Positions 24,109 through 32,004 of a stretch of 34,448 bases of DNA are shown piece after piece (positions within the stretch are counted from its first letter, which is position 1; each line of letters starts with the position of its first letter). The position numbers and the translations under genes are program-made. The stretch lies in assembly GCF_004799395.1 (NCBI RefSeq), contig NZ_SSMZ01000244.1:1-34448 (forward strand). Direction: 5' to 3'. The stretch is from Phenylobacterium sp. (lineage in GTDB: Bacteria; Pseudomonadota; Alphaproteobacteria; Caulobacterales; Caulobacteraceae). The notes under the pieces were generated by a model that was given only the letters and a program-made list of their open reading frames with translations, was not told the origin of the DNA and ran no database searches.

Positions 24109-24345
24109 CTATTCCTCCACGCCCCGCGTCTGACGGCCTCAGAGCGGCCAGGGGTCCCCTCGCGCCTCACGGACGCGCCGCTGAAACTAACCGGTCACAG
24201 GCCGGGAATTCTATTCGATGTCGTCGGACGGCTGCAGATCGGCTGCGGCTATCGCCGTAACAACAGCCCCCAGCGCGCATAGTCTATGCGGCGGCTCGCC
24301 GTGGGCCGAGCGTGCGTCAGCGTCAGGTGGACGCCGCCTGGCGGC
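24109..24345. other. Intergenic region upstream of the amidohydrolase
   Basis: 237 bases between the unknown exported protein's stop and the amidohydrolase start, expected to hold the latter's promoter. I see no gene, repeat or recognisable promoter. Confidence 0.5.
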
Positions 24346-25074
24346 TCAGTGGCTGTGGTCCTGGCCGTGGACAAAGGGCGTCCCGTCCGACCACTTGCCC
24401 GCGGCCACCATGAAGATGGTCTCCCGTTCAGGCATCTGGGTGTGATCCGTGTCCAGCATGACCGGCGACAGCGGCAGGTTCGCCCCCCAGCTCGCGCCGT
24501 CTGTTCGCGGGATATAGAACATCAGGTGCGGGGCCCACGATCCGGCCTCGTCGTTCAGAAACTGCTGATGCGACATCATGTAGGACATGGCGCCGGTCTC
24601 CGGCGTCGGTAGCTCCTTCCGGGCGACGGCGGCCTTGATGGACGCCAGCATGGCGGGCTTGGACCGGCCAGCCAGGGCAAGCGCCGTCCGCTTGACGGTG
24701 TCGGGCAGGATGGATCGGGCGGCCGGCGGGTTGTAGCAGACCGGACCGCGCATCTTCGGGTTCCAGAACTCCGGGAAGTCGAACGGCGACATCCACGAGC
24801 GTTCCACAAGGCAGACGAAGCCATTCTTGCCCTTGGCCGCGACCTGGTACCCGCCGCGTCCAAGCACCATGATCGTCGCGTCGTCCGAAATCGCCGGCGG
24901 CGCGGCGCTGCGGGCCATGGCGATCTCGGCGTTCCGGTCAGCCATCAGATACTGCCCGACCGGCGCCATGGCGGCGTAGGCCGCCGCGCCGCCCTGGGCC
25001 CACGCCGGCGCCGCGCCGATCGCCAGAACCACCGCCAAGACAAGCCGCGCCGTCGCACCCCGAATATTCCTCAT
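24346..25074 (-). CDS. Exported protein of unknown function, His-rich C-terminus
   Basis: 242 residues. The signal peptide ends at AAPAWAQ (about residue 27). The mature protein has the segments SPVMLDTDHTQMPERETIF, GNGFVCLVERSW-like (KGKNGFVCLVERSWMSP) and a tail GQDHSH that could bind metal. Two cysteines (in FVCLV and PVCYN) may pair in the periplasm. I have seen similar exported proteins without assigned function in Alphaproteobacteria and Acidobacteria, so no role is claimed. GGGAGG lies 9 bases before ATG 25074. Next upstream on the same strand, 121 bases away, is the HupE gene; whether the two share a transcript is unclear. Confidence 0.78.
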   Translation of the reverse strand: MRNIRGATARLVLAVVLAIGAAPAWAQGGAAAYAAMAPVGQYLMADRNAEIAMARSAAPPAISDDATIMVLGRGGYQVAAKGKNGFVCLVERSWMSPFDFPEFWNPKMRGPVCYNPPAARSILPDTVKRTALALAGRSKPAMLASIKAAVARKELPTPETGAMSYMMSHQQFLNDEAGSWAPHLMFYIPRTDGASWGANLPLSPVMLDTDHTQMPERETIFMVAAGKWSDGTPFVHGQDHSH

Positions 25075-25195
25075 GATTGCGTCCTCCCACGCTGGATACG
25101 CGCGGCCCGGATGGGCGGCGCAGCGACCCTAGGACGAACGGCGGGCGGCGGCGCCGACATGGCGAGCATACAAGCGGACCGTTCTTCGCTCGCGC

Positions 25196-26419
25196 CTATC
25201 TGTAGCTCCGCGTCACGAACCAGAAGACGCCAAGGCCGACCAGGAAACTGGAGGCTATGTCGACGGTGATCGCCCGTGGCGTCGCCAGCTTCAGCTTGGA
25301 AACCGCAAACACCAGGCCGGTGACGCCAAGCACCAGGGTCAGCTGTCCGATCTCGACTCCGAGGTTGAAGCCGACCAAGAGCTCCGCCAGACGCCCGGTG
25401 GGAAGCTGCATCTCAAGCAGGTTGGAGGCGAAGCCGAAGCCGTGGATGAGGCCGAACACCAAGGTGATCATCATCCGGAACCGGCCAGGATCGGCCAGGC
25501 GGCCGGAGATCATCAGATAGTTGCTGGTGAAGAGGCCGGCGCCCAGCAGCAGCAGGCCTGGCAACTCACCGAAGCCCAGGGCGCTGCCAAGCGCCATCAG
25601 CGCGAGGCTGACGCCGAAGGAAACGGCGATCGTCAGCGGCTTGTGGGTCTGTTCGGCGAGGTTTTCCGCGCCGATCAGCGCGATGGTCAGCGCCACCAGG
25701 GCGTCGATGAACTCCGGGTGCGGGCGGATCACGCCGGTCACGGCCAGCGCCAGGGTGAGGCTGTGGCCGATCGTGAAACCGGAGACCACGAAGACCAGAT
25801 CGCGCAGACGCCGCGAGATCAGCACCAGCCCGAGCAGGAAGGACATGTGATCGACGCCGGTGAAGATGTGCATCACGCCCATCCGGACGAACTCGAAGAA
25901 GCTGGCGCTCTTCAGGCCGCCTGCCGCCTTGCCGGAGATGGCGACGGTCTGGTGTTCGTTGGTGATCAGCTGTTCGGCGAAGGCGCCCGTGGTCGCGTCC
26001 TGGATCTCGGCGAAGTTGGTGTGGCTCGGAACCACGTCGAAGAAGGCGGCCGACCGGATCTGCAGTTCGTCGCGGACCGGGCAGCGGAAGGTGAAGTCAT
26101 ATTTGCGGTAGCCAGGCGCCGCGGAGAGGGTCTCCACCGGCGGGACCAGGGCGCACCGTCGGCCAGCCGCGATCGGATAGACCCGCGCGCTGAGATACGC
26201 CTTCACGGCCTCGTCGGAGGGAGCCGCGCCGCCCGGGCCCAGGCGCAGCAGCTCAGGGACCGGGATCGTCATCGCCAGGTCGACGTCGGCGCCGTTGATC
26301 TCCCAGACCGAGTGGGATTCGCTGCGCGTGTGAGCGGCGGCCGGCCTCGCGACGAGCAGCAGCGCGAGAACCAGCCCCGAGACGAGCCAGACGGCGGCGC
26401 GGACGTTCCGGCGCCTCAT
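25196..26419 (-). CDS. HupE/UreJ-family membrane protein
   Basis: 407 residues. A signal peptide (to about residue 29) is followed by a ~140-residue periplasmic domain and then about seven membrane spans. The signature lies at the start of the membrane part: HIFTGVDH (184-191) and later GFTIGHSLT (His219), FGLIHGFGFA and FNLGVEIGQL. The histidines and Asp suggest divalent-metal binding; HupE and UreJ relatives transport nickel, and CCmH-like relatives have been tied to copper or cobalt, but this two-domain subfamily (HupE_UreJ_2) has no measured substrate that I know of. ATG 26419 overlaps the PpiC-like gene's stop, making it the last gene of a three-gene operon. Confidence 0.88.
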   Translation of the reverse strand: MRRRNVRAAVWLVSGLVLALLLVARPAAAHTRSESHSVWEINGADVDLAMTIPVPELLRLGPGGAAPSDEAVKAYLSARVYPIAAGRRCALVPPVETLSAAPGYRKYDFTFRCPVRDELQIRSAAFFDVVPSHTNFAEIQDATTGAFAEQLITNEHQTVAISGKAAGGLKSASFFEFVRMGVMHIFTGVDHMSFLLGLVLISRRLRDLVFVVSGFTIGHSLTLALAVTGVIRPHPEFIDALVALTIALIGAENLAEQTHKPLTIAVSFGVSLALMALGSALGFGELPGLLLLGAGLFTSNYLMISGRLADPGRFRMMITLVFGLIHGFGFASNLLEMQLPTGRLAELLVGFNLGVEIGQLTLVLGVTGLVFAVSKLKLATPRAITVDIASSFLVGLGVFWFVTRSYR

Positions 26420-27318
26420 CGCTGGTCGTCCGCGATCAGGACGTTCGCCCGTTCGCGCAGGAAGCCCTGATACTGCGCCGTGGTGCGCTTGATCTTGTCG
26501 TTCCGGAAGTCCGACAGCACCTGGGCGCGAGCTTCGGCGAAGACGAACGGCTTGGGCGGGACATTGTGGACCATGACGAGCAGGTGGACGCCGTCCGGCT
26601 GGGTCACCGGCGCTGAAACCCCACCGTCCTGCAGCGCTCGGGCCCTGTCGAACAACGCGCCGCCCAGATGTATCTTCGCGGCGAAGTAGAAGTCCTCACC
26701 CGTTTCGCGGCCGGTGTCGCGGCCCTGGAAAGACCGGAGCGTCACGGCGAGCGGCGCGCCGCGGGTCAAGGCCTGGGCGGCTCCCCCTGCCTGCGGCGCG
26801 TCTGGGAACGCCAGGTCGCGGACCGTCATCACGCCCTCCTGGGCGTAACGGTCCTGGTGCGTCTTGAAATAGGCCTCAAGCACGCTGTCCCCAGGCTCCG
26901 AGGTCACGGCGTCGGCGGCCGCCATCTGCTCGACGGCGCCCACCGTGGCCGTGCGTACATCCGGATCGGTCGCGGCGACGTCGAGCTCCTTGCCCCGCTG
27001 TACGAAGAGCTCCTCGCGGATCATGTCATCGAGCACCTTGCGGCGTTGCGCTGGCGTCGCATGGGCGTTGTCGACCCCCAAGCTCGCCTGGAGCTGGGCA
27101 TAGAAGTCGGCGCGCGCGATCGGCTGCTGGTTGACCAGGGCCACGTCCTGCGCCGGGACGTGGAAGGTGGTGGTGCCACGCGCGGTGAAAAGCGCGTAGC
27201 CGGCCAGCGCCAGACCGACGATCGCCCCGAGCGCCATGAGCGACAGCGACCGACGGGGATTGACCCGCTTCGGGTCCCAGAATGACGGCGCTGCGTCTTG
27301 GGCGGTCGGCGAGGTCAT
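26416..27318 (-). CDS. Membrane-anchored peptidyl-prolyl isomerase-like chaperone (PpiC/SurA type)
   Basis: 300 residues with a membrane span at about 28-46. The periplasmic part begins with a SurA-N-like helical region (VNQQPIARADFYAQLQASLG, RKVLDDMIREELFVQRGKEL) and then a degenerate parvulin domain (GVMTVRDLAFPD ... GGVSAPVTQPDGVHLLVMVH). The domain order is that of periplasmic folding helpers. Here it probably assists the neighbouring HupE protein or cytochrome c. ATG 27318 overlaps the cytochrome stop and its own stop overlaps the HupE start, both by 4 bases, so the three are translated together. The longer open frame to 28179 is the cytochrome gene in another frame. Confidence 0.87.
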   Translation of the reverse strand: MTSPTAQDAAPSFWDPKRVNPRRSLSLMALGAIVGLALAGYALFTARGTTTFHVPAQDVALVNQQPIARADFYAQLQASLGVDNAHATPAQRRKVLDDMIREELFVQRGKELDVAATDPDVRTATVGAVEQMAAADAVTSEPGDSVLEAYFKTHQDRYAQEGVMTVRDLAFPDAPQAGGAAQALTRGAPLAVTLRSFQGRDTGRETGEDFYFAAKIHLGGALFDRARALQDGGVSAPVTQPDGVHLLVMVHNVPPKPFVFAEARAQVLSDFRNDKIKRTTAQYQGFLRERANVLIADDQR

Positions 27319-28136
27319 GGGCGGGACGTATCCGAATGCGGTCGGGATCGATGGGAGAGGGCAAAGACGTAGAGTGAGACCTCTCGCAGGCGTAGGGCCG
27401 ACAGCCGACCGGCCCGCGCGGGGCAAACGCCCTGGCGCCCGTAGGCGATGGAGTCGAAGATCGCCTGCCGGCTGCCGTCTCCGTAGAGCCATATCCCGTC
27501 GACGAGGTTCGGCGCGCCGATCGCGGGGTCGCCCTTGGCGTCGTTGGCGTGGCAGTCGTAGCAGCCCCCCTTGCCGGAGAAGATGGCGCGTCCGGCTTCG
27601 GCCGCGGCGGGGTCGGCGGCGTGGCCGGCGCGGGACTGGAGGTAGGCGATCACCGCCTGGATCTCGCCGGGACTGAGAGGCGCCAGCTTTTCTCCGGCGG
27701 CCGGGACCGGCTGGGCGAAGGCCGGCATGACCGCCAGGCTCCAGCCGCGCGGGTTGTGCGCGCGGACGCCGTAGTAGGCGACCTTCTCGATGTCCCTCAC
27801 CTGGCCGCTGCCGTAGAGCCAATCGGAATCTGTGAGATCGGGGACGCCGCGAGCGGGGCTGCCCTTGCCGTCGGCGCCGTGACAGCCGGCGCATTGCCCC
27901 CTGAAGACGCCCGCACCACGCGCCACGGCGAAATCCATCAGCCTGGCCTGCGCCGGGATGGCGTCGGGGTCGCTGCGAAGGATTTGCGCTTCGCGCCGGC
28001 CGGACGTGATGAGCCAGGACCCCACCAAGACCAGCACAGCCGCCGCGCCAATCCAGAGCAGCCAGCCGACCTGACGGCGCGTTGTGACGCTCGTCCAAAG
28101 GCGCCGCACAAGATTCGTGATCCTGCGGGTCGACAT
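27315..28136 (-). CDS. Membrane-anchored diheme cytochrome c, CcoP-like, with Cys at the second axial position
   Basis: 273 residues from ATG 28136 (AAGGGGA upstream). A membrane anchor at about 24-44 is followed by two class I heme c domains: CAGCH (82-86) with distal Met137 in SLAVMPAF, and CYDCH (192-196). Segments such as WLYGSGQVRDIEKVAYYGVR and DPRGWSLAVMPA are close to CcoP/FixP of cbb3 oxidase. In the second domain the expected GRxGVMPA reads GRQGVCPA: TGC codes Cys238 at 27423-27425 where the axial Met should be. A His/Cys or vacant heme would have an unusual potential. No oxidase subunits are nearby, so it probably passes electrons to a partner in this cluster. First gene of the operon with PpiC and HupE. 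Confidence 0.88.
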   Translation of the reverse strand: MSTRRITNLVRRLWTSVTTRRQVGWLLWIGAAAVLVLVGSWLITSGRREAQILRSDPDAIPAQARLMDFAVARGAGVFRGQCAGCHGADGKGSPARGVPDLTDSDWLYGSGQVRDIEKVAYYGVRAHNPRGWSLAVMPAFAQPVPAAGEKLAPLSPGEIQAVIAYLQSRAGHAADPAAAEAGRAIFSGKGGCYDCHANDAKGDPAIGAPNLVDGIWLYGDGSRQAIFDSIAYGRQGVCPARAGRLSALRLREVSLYVFALSHRSRPHSDTSRP

Positions 28137-28425
28137 GCCTTCCCCTTGTGAAATCGAACTTTCCACCTAAGGAAAACATCCTATACAGTCAAGGATGTTA
28201 GAGCTTGTAATCTCTGTGGAACCTGTACACGCTGAGTTATAGTGTCAGACAAAGCGAATTGACGTCCGATTCACCGGGCGATTTGTGTCATAGTAACTTG
28301 TTTCGATACAAAATGACGCAAAATTCTACTTTAAACATCCTGCAATGGGCCGCTATGTTGCCGCCATGCGCGCCGGCGCCGCGATCGGAAGGTCAAGGAG
28401 TAATGGGGCCACTGACGGGGGAAAA
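28137..28425. promoter_or_regulatory. AT-rich divergent promoter region between the cytochrome operon and the DUF6644-like genes
   Basis: 289 bases, clearly richer in A/T than the neighbours from 28150 to 28345. It holds an inverted repeat and a third copy of AACATCCT, two GTGTCA motifs (28243-28248, 28285-28290) and TTGACGT (28259-28265), a possible -35 for the rightward genes with no convincing -10. A short run-on of the rightward reading frame upstream of 28426 is not considered coding. Confidence 0.5.
28175..28199. repeat. Inverted repeat AACATCCT/AGGATGTT
   Basis: Perfect 8-bp arms (28175-28182 and 28192-28199) with a 9-base centre, 39 bases ahead of the cytochrome start. A third copy, AACATCCT, is at 28334-28341, 85 bases before the rightward gene. 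The symmetry and third copy suggest operator sites for a regulator that controls both directions. Confidence 0.55.
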
Positions 28426-28914
28426 ATGCTCGAATCCTTGTGCGCCTGGATTGAGAAGACACCGCTCAGCGCCGGCATTCAAAATGCCGGCTGGATCATC
28501 CCGGTAAGCCAGATCGTCCATATCCTAGGTCTCGCGGTCATCCTGTTCTCCGCGCTCTCCATCGACTTGCGCATCCTGGGCGTCGCGGGGCGCAGGACCT
28601 CCGTCCCCGGGATGGCGGCGCACTTCCTGCCCTGGATGTGGGGCGCGGTGGTCCTGATGGCGGCGACCGGCACGATCCTCATCATCGGCGAGCCGCGGCG
28701 CGATCTGCTCAACCCCGCCTTCCAGACCAAGATGCTGTTGCTGGTCTGCGCGCTGCTGTCGACGGCCGCCATCCAGCGTGTGGTTCGCAGCACCCCATCG
28801 CTCGGAGGACCGCGCGACAGCCTCGGTTGGCCGGTCCGGACGCTGGCGGTCTTGTCGCTGGCCCTGTGGTTCAGCATCGCCATCTGCGGGCGCCTGATCG
28901 CCTACGTCACATGA
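28426..28914 (+). CDS. Four-span membrane protein, DUF6644-like, copy 1
   Basis: 162 residues from ATG 28426 with GGGGGA upstream. About four hydrophobic spans. Shares with the next gene the pattern VHxL in span 1 (IVHILGLAVILFSAL / TVHVLAIAVVVGSIA), DLRxLGV, LPxxW, FQxKMLLL in span 3 and CGR before the C-terminus. The invariant histidine and Arg/Asp within or near the membrane could bind a cofactor, but no function is known to me. It is the first of a tandem pair, 35 bases from the second, and divergent from the cytochrome operon. The longer open frame (from 28345) is not supported by a ribosome-binding site. Confidence 0.8.
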   Translation: MLESLCAWIEKTPLSAGIQNAGWIIPVSQIVHILGLAVILFSALSIDLRILGVAGRRTSVPGMAAHFLPWMWGAVVLMAATGTILIIGEPRRDLLNPAFQTKMLLLVCALLSTAAIQRVVRSTPSLGGPRDSLGWPVRTLAVLSLALWFSIAICGRLIAYVT

Positions 28915-28949
28915 GCGGACGGATCGCCGAGAACCGAGGAGCCTGAGGA

Positions 28950-29525
28950 ATGTCGATCGTGTCCATCGCCACCTGGATTGAGGCGACAGGTCCGGCGCGG
29001 GCGATCGCCCAGTCGACCTGGATGTTTCCCGCGGCGGAGACCGTCCACGTGCTCGCCATCGCGGTGGTCGTCGGATCGATCGCCGTGCTCGATCTTCGAC
29101 TGCTGGGCGTCTCCTGGAAGAGCCGACCGGTCACCGAAGTCGCCCGCGAAGTGCTGCCCTTCACCTGGACCTGCTTCGGGATCGCCGCGATCGCGGGATC
29201 GCTGATGTTCGTCTCTGCGGCGGTCAAATACGCCACCGACCTGCCGTTTCAGCTGAAGATGCTGCTGCTGCTGTTCGCCGGCGCGAACATGCTGATCTTC
29301 CACCACTTCACCTATTCGGGCGTGGAGAACTGGGATCACAACGCCCCGTCGCCGCGCGCGGCGAAGGTGGCGGCGGGACTCTCGCTGGCCTTCTGGGTCG
29401 CGGTCGTCGTCTGCGGACGCATGGTGAGCTTCACGACCCAGAACGACTTCGGGCCGCCGCCGAGCGCCAGCAATCCGCAGGCGACCATCCTGGCGCAGCT
29501 CGATCCGCAGGCTCTGCCTCCTTAG
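28950..29525 (+). CDS. Four-span membrane protein, DUF6644-like, copy 2
   Basis: 191 residues, paralogous to the preceding gene, with the same motifs (TVHVL, LDLRLLGV, LPFTW, FQLKMLLLL, VCGRMV) plus an extra HHFTYSG between spans 3 and 4 and a C-terminal proline-rich tail of ~30 residues that may face the cytoplasm or periplasm. AGGA lies ahead of the ATG, and GGAG a little further upstream. Tandem duplication followed by divergence suggests a heterodimer, or two proteins handling related ligands. Its stop overlaps the end of the convergent histidine kinase gene by 4 bases. Confidence 0.82.
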   Translation: MSIVSIATWIEATGPARAIAQSTWMFPAAETVHVLAIAVVVGSIAVLDLRLLGVSWKSRPVTEVAREVLPFTWTCFGIAAIAGSLMFVSAAVKYATDLPFQLKMLLLLFAGANMLIFHHFTYSGVENWDHNAPSPRAAKVAAGLSLAFWVAVVVCGRMVSFTTQNDFGPPPSASNPQATILAQLDPQALPP

Positions 29526-30883
29526 GCGGCGGACGCCTGCGACGCCACGGTTTCGCTGGGGATCAGGCCGCGCCGGAGGGTGAGGCAGGCCTCCAGACCG
29601 CCCTTCGGATGATTGACCAGGACAAGCTCGGCCTCGCTCTTCAGCGCCAATGCGCGTGCGATGGTCAGGCCCAGTCCGACGCCTCCCCTTGGCGGCTGGG
29701 CGGTCTCCAGGCGCACGAACGGTTCGAACACGGATTCAAGTTTCTCCGTCGGGATCCCAGGGCCAAAGTCGCGGATCCGGATACAGACGGCGCCGGCTTC
29801 GACGGTCGCCGACACCTCCGCGGCGCCTCCATATTTCAGCGCGTTATCCAGGAGGTTCGCCAGGCACCGCTGCAAGGCCCGGGGCTGGCCCTCGATGTCG
29901 TAGCCCGACCGCCGCACCAGGGTGGCCGTCCGGCCGCCTTCGGCGGCATCCTCGACGACGCTGTCCAGCAAGGAGTCGAGGGCGAGCCGGACAAAGGGTT
30001 CCTCCAGCTCGTTGCCGCGATGGTAGTCGAGGCCCTGGCGAACCAGGGCGAGCATTCCGCCGAGATCGTCGATCAGGCGGCTGCGCAGCGCGGGATCGGA
30101 GACCTTCTCGATCCTCAGGCGCAGGCGCGTGAGCGGTGTCTGCAGGTCATGGGTGATCGAGGCCAGGATGCGGGTGCGCTCCACGACGTGGTCACGGAGT
30201 TTGGCCTGCATCAGGTTGAAGGCGCGGAGCGCGTCGCGCACTTCATAGGGGCCGCGCTCGGGAAGGGGCGAACGGTCGAGATCGCGGCCGAGCTCGCGAG
30301 CCGCGCGGGAGAGGTCCCGCAACGGAGCGGCGGCCATCCGCGAAGCCAGGAACGCCAGCACACTGACCGTAAGGGTCAGGATGGACAGGAAGACCGGGTC
30401 GAGCCGCGGCAGGTCGAAGGTGTCGGTGCGTGGGCTGAGCGCGACCAGGACGATCGATGAGCCGTCCGCGAGCCGGGTCGAGATCACCCAGCAACTGAGC
30501 TGCGCATAGAACGACGTGCGGAACGGCTGGATACAGGTCCTCGGAACCGCCTTCTGCGCGCGGCTGGAGGGATCGAGGCGCGAAGCGAGGACCCGGCTGA
30601 ACTCAGGGTCGGGGCCGACGATGCGCTCGGAGCCCTTCAGGGGCCGCAAGCCCAGGATTCCTTCCGACAGCATCTGGGCGCGCAGCGGCTTGGGGGCGCT
30701 GTTAATCAGGGAGACCAGATCCTGAACCCGGTCGACAAGGCGCACGATGTTGATGTGCTCCAGGTCGGCCTTGCGCCGGATGTCGGCGAGCCCAAGGGCG
30801 AGGCTGGACGATCCGACGACCCCGACCAGGAGGAACAGGAACAGACGCCCTGCCATGGAGTCGAAATAGCGCCGCAGGATCAT
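29522..30883 (-). CDS. Sensor histidine kinase (EnvZ-like)
   Basis: 453 residues. Span 1 at about 12-34, a ~125-residue periplasmic sensor domain with Cys117 and Cys131 that may form a disulfide, span 2 at about 163-185, HAMP-type linker, then the H box SITHDLQTPLTRLRLR with phospho-acceptor His245, N box around 340-350 (LANLLDNALKYG), G1 DFGPGIP (372-378) and G2 GVGLGL (401-406). All catalytic elements look intact. It signals to the response regulator whose stop overlaps this start by 4 bases. The periplasmic sensor and the surrounding exported and membrane proteins suggest it senses an envelope signal. Ligand unknown. Confidence 0.92.
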   Translation of the reverse strand: MILRRYFDSMAGRLFLFLLVGVVGSSSLALGLADIRRKADLEHINIVRLVDRVQDLVSLINSAPKPLRAQMLSEGILGLRPLKGSERIVGPDPEFSRVLASRLDPSSRAQKAVPRTCIQPFRTSFYAQLSCWVISTRLADGSSIVLVALSPRTDTFDLPRLDPVFLSILTLTVSVLAFLASRMAAAPLRDLSRAARELGRDLDRSPLPERGPYEVRDALRAFNLMQAKLRDHVVERTRILASITHDLQTPLTRLRLRIEKVSDPALRSRLIDDLGGMLALVRQGLDYHRGNELEEPFVRLALDSLLDSVVEDAAEGGRTATLVRRSGYDIEGQPRALQRCLANLLDNALKYGGAAEVSATVEAGAVCIRIRDFGPGIPTEKLESVFEPFVRLETAQPPRGGVGLGLTIARALALKSEAELVLVNHPKGGLEACLTLRRGLIPSETVASQASAA

Positions 30884-31653
30884 TCGAAGGTCACCGCGGC
30901 GGCGAGCACATAGCCTTGGCCGCGGACCGTCATGATCAGCTGGGAGGCGCGAGCGTCGTCGTCCAGCTTATGCCGCAGGCGGCTGATCTGCAGATCGGCC
31001 ACCCGCTGCGGCGAGCCGTCGATCATCGTCGGGTGGGAGGTCAGCGTCAGCAACTGGTCGCGGGTCAGCACCTCATTGGCGTGTTCGACGAAGAACTTCA
31101 GGAGGCTGAACTCATTGCCGGACAGGATGACCACGCGCCCCTTCGGGTCGCTCAACCGTCGGTTCTCGAAATCCAGGGTCCAACCCTGGAACGTCGCCCG
31201 TCTCGGCGGCGCCGAGTCCTGCAGGGCCGTCGGCGTATAGGTGCGCCGCAGGACGCTGCGGACGCGCGCCACCAGCTCGCGCGGCTCGAACGGCTTGGTG
31301 ATGTAGTCATCCGCGCCGACTTCCAGACCGATCACCCGGTCGATGGCGTCGCTGCGCGCGGTCAGCATGATGATCGGAATGTCGCGGCGGCTGCGGCTCA
31401 GGCGACAAAGCGAAAGGCCGTCTTCCCCCGGCAGGTTGAGATCGAGCACGATCAGGTCGACGGGCTGGCTGTTGAGCACGGCGAACATGGACGTTCCATC
31501 CGCGGCCATGACCACCTGGAATCCGGCCTGGGTCAGAGGTTCGGCGACCAGCGTGCGGATGTCCTCGTCGTCGTCGACAATCAACAGGGTTCGCTGAAGG
31601 GACTGCGCCGTCGTTTCCAGCGGCCACGCATCCGATGGCACGTTCTTTCCCAT
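30880..31653 (-). CDS. OmpR-family response regulator
   Basis: 257 residues. The receiver domain has the acidic cluster DDDED (27-31), phospho-acceptor Asp71 (VLDLNLPG), Thr98 and Lys120 (TKPFEPREL). The C-terminal winged helix is complete, with LSGNEFSLLKFFVEHANEVL, DLQISRLRHKLDDD and the terminal TVRGQGYVLA. It acts in the cytoplasm as a dimeric transcription regulator after phosphorylation by the adjacent kinase. About 20 extra residues precede the receiver domain. Divergent from the DUF6152-like gene with 351 bases between, so probable targets are that gene, itself and the divergent cytochrome/DUF6644 promoter. Confidence 0.93.
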   Translation of the reverse strand: MGKNVPSDAWPLETTAQSLQRTLLIVDDDEDIRTLVAEPLTQAGFQVVMAADGTSMFAVLNSQPVDLIVLDLNLPGEDGLSLCRLSRSRRDIPIIMLTARSDAIDRVIGLEVGADDYITKPFEPRELVARVRSVLRRTYTPTALQDSAPPRRATFQGWTLDFENRRLSDPKGRVVILSGNEFSLLKFFVEHANEVLTRDQLLTLTSHPTMIDGSPQRVADLQISRLRHKLDDDARASQLIMTVRGQGYVLAAAVTFE

Positions 31654-32004
31654 TCCTGATCCCTCGGTCCCGCCCGGCGGCGATGCCGGACACGACGCGT
31701 TCTTTCCCCGATTTTCAGCGTCGCGGTTGCCTGGGCTCCAGGGTCCGCGCGCCGCTGTAAAACTAGCGCCGTTACCCTTCCGGCAAAAGTGTCAAAGTAT
31801 GTCAGCCTGTATCGGCCTGACGTACAGGGAAATGATTTGTGAATTTAATACAGTGATTGATATGTATCGCCATCCATTCACATGTAAAGTCACAGTAAAA
31901 ACGATGATCATCGTGGTGTTGTTTATTGACCTGACGGTCTCATCGCCGTAGTAGGAGGCAACAATAGTTGATGACGGGCGCTGAGCGCTCAGGGGAGAGA
32001 ATCA
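31654..32004. promoter_or_regulatory. AT-rich divergent region between response regulator and DUF6152-like gene
   Basis: 351 bases, with an A/T-rich core at about 31795-31950. Visible items: AGTGTCAAAG (31788-31797), which repeats the GTGTCA motif of the other intergenic region; a perfect palindrome at 31901-31914; TTGACCT (31926-31932) as a possible -35 for the rightward gene with a poor -10. A small open frame of 74 codons lies here but it has no recognisable sequence. Confidence 0.5.
31901..31914. promoter_or_regulatory. 14-bp perfect palindrome, candidate operator
   Basis: ACGATGATCATCGT is fully symmetrical and lies 90 bases upstream of the DUF6152-like start, just ahead of the candidate -35. 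Suits a dimeric regulator other than an OmpR-type one, which normally uses direct repeats. Confidence 0.5.

Noticed and set aside
22585-24282. 565-codon open frame antisense to the amidohydrolase
   Set aside because: Mirror of a complete amidohydrolase with all metal ligands; no independent support.
31727-31951. 74-codon open frame in the AT-rich divergent region
   Set aside because: Lies across probable promoters and operators; composition differs from all real genes here.
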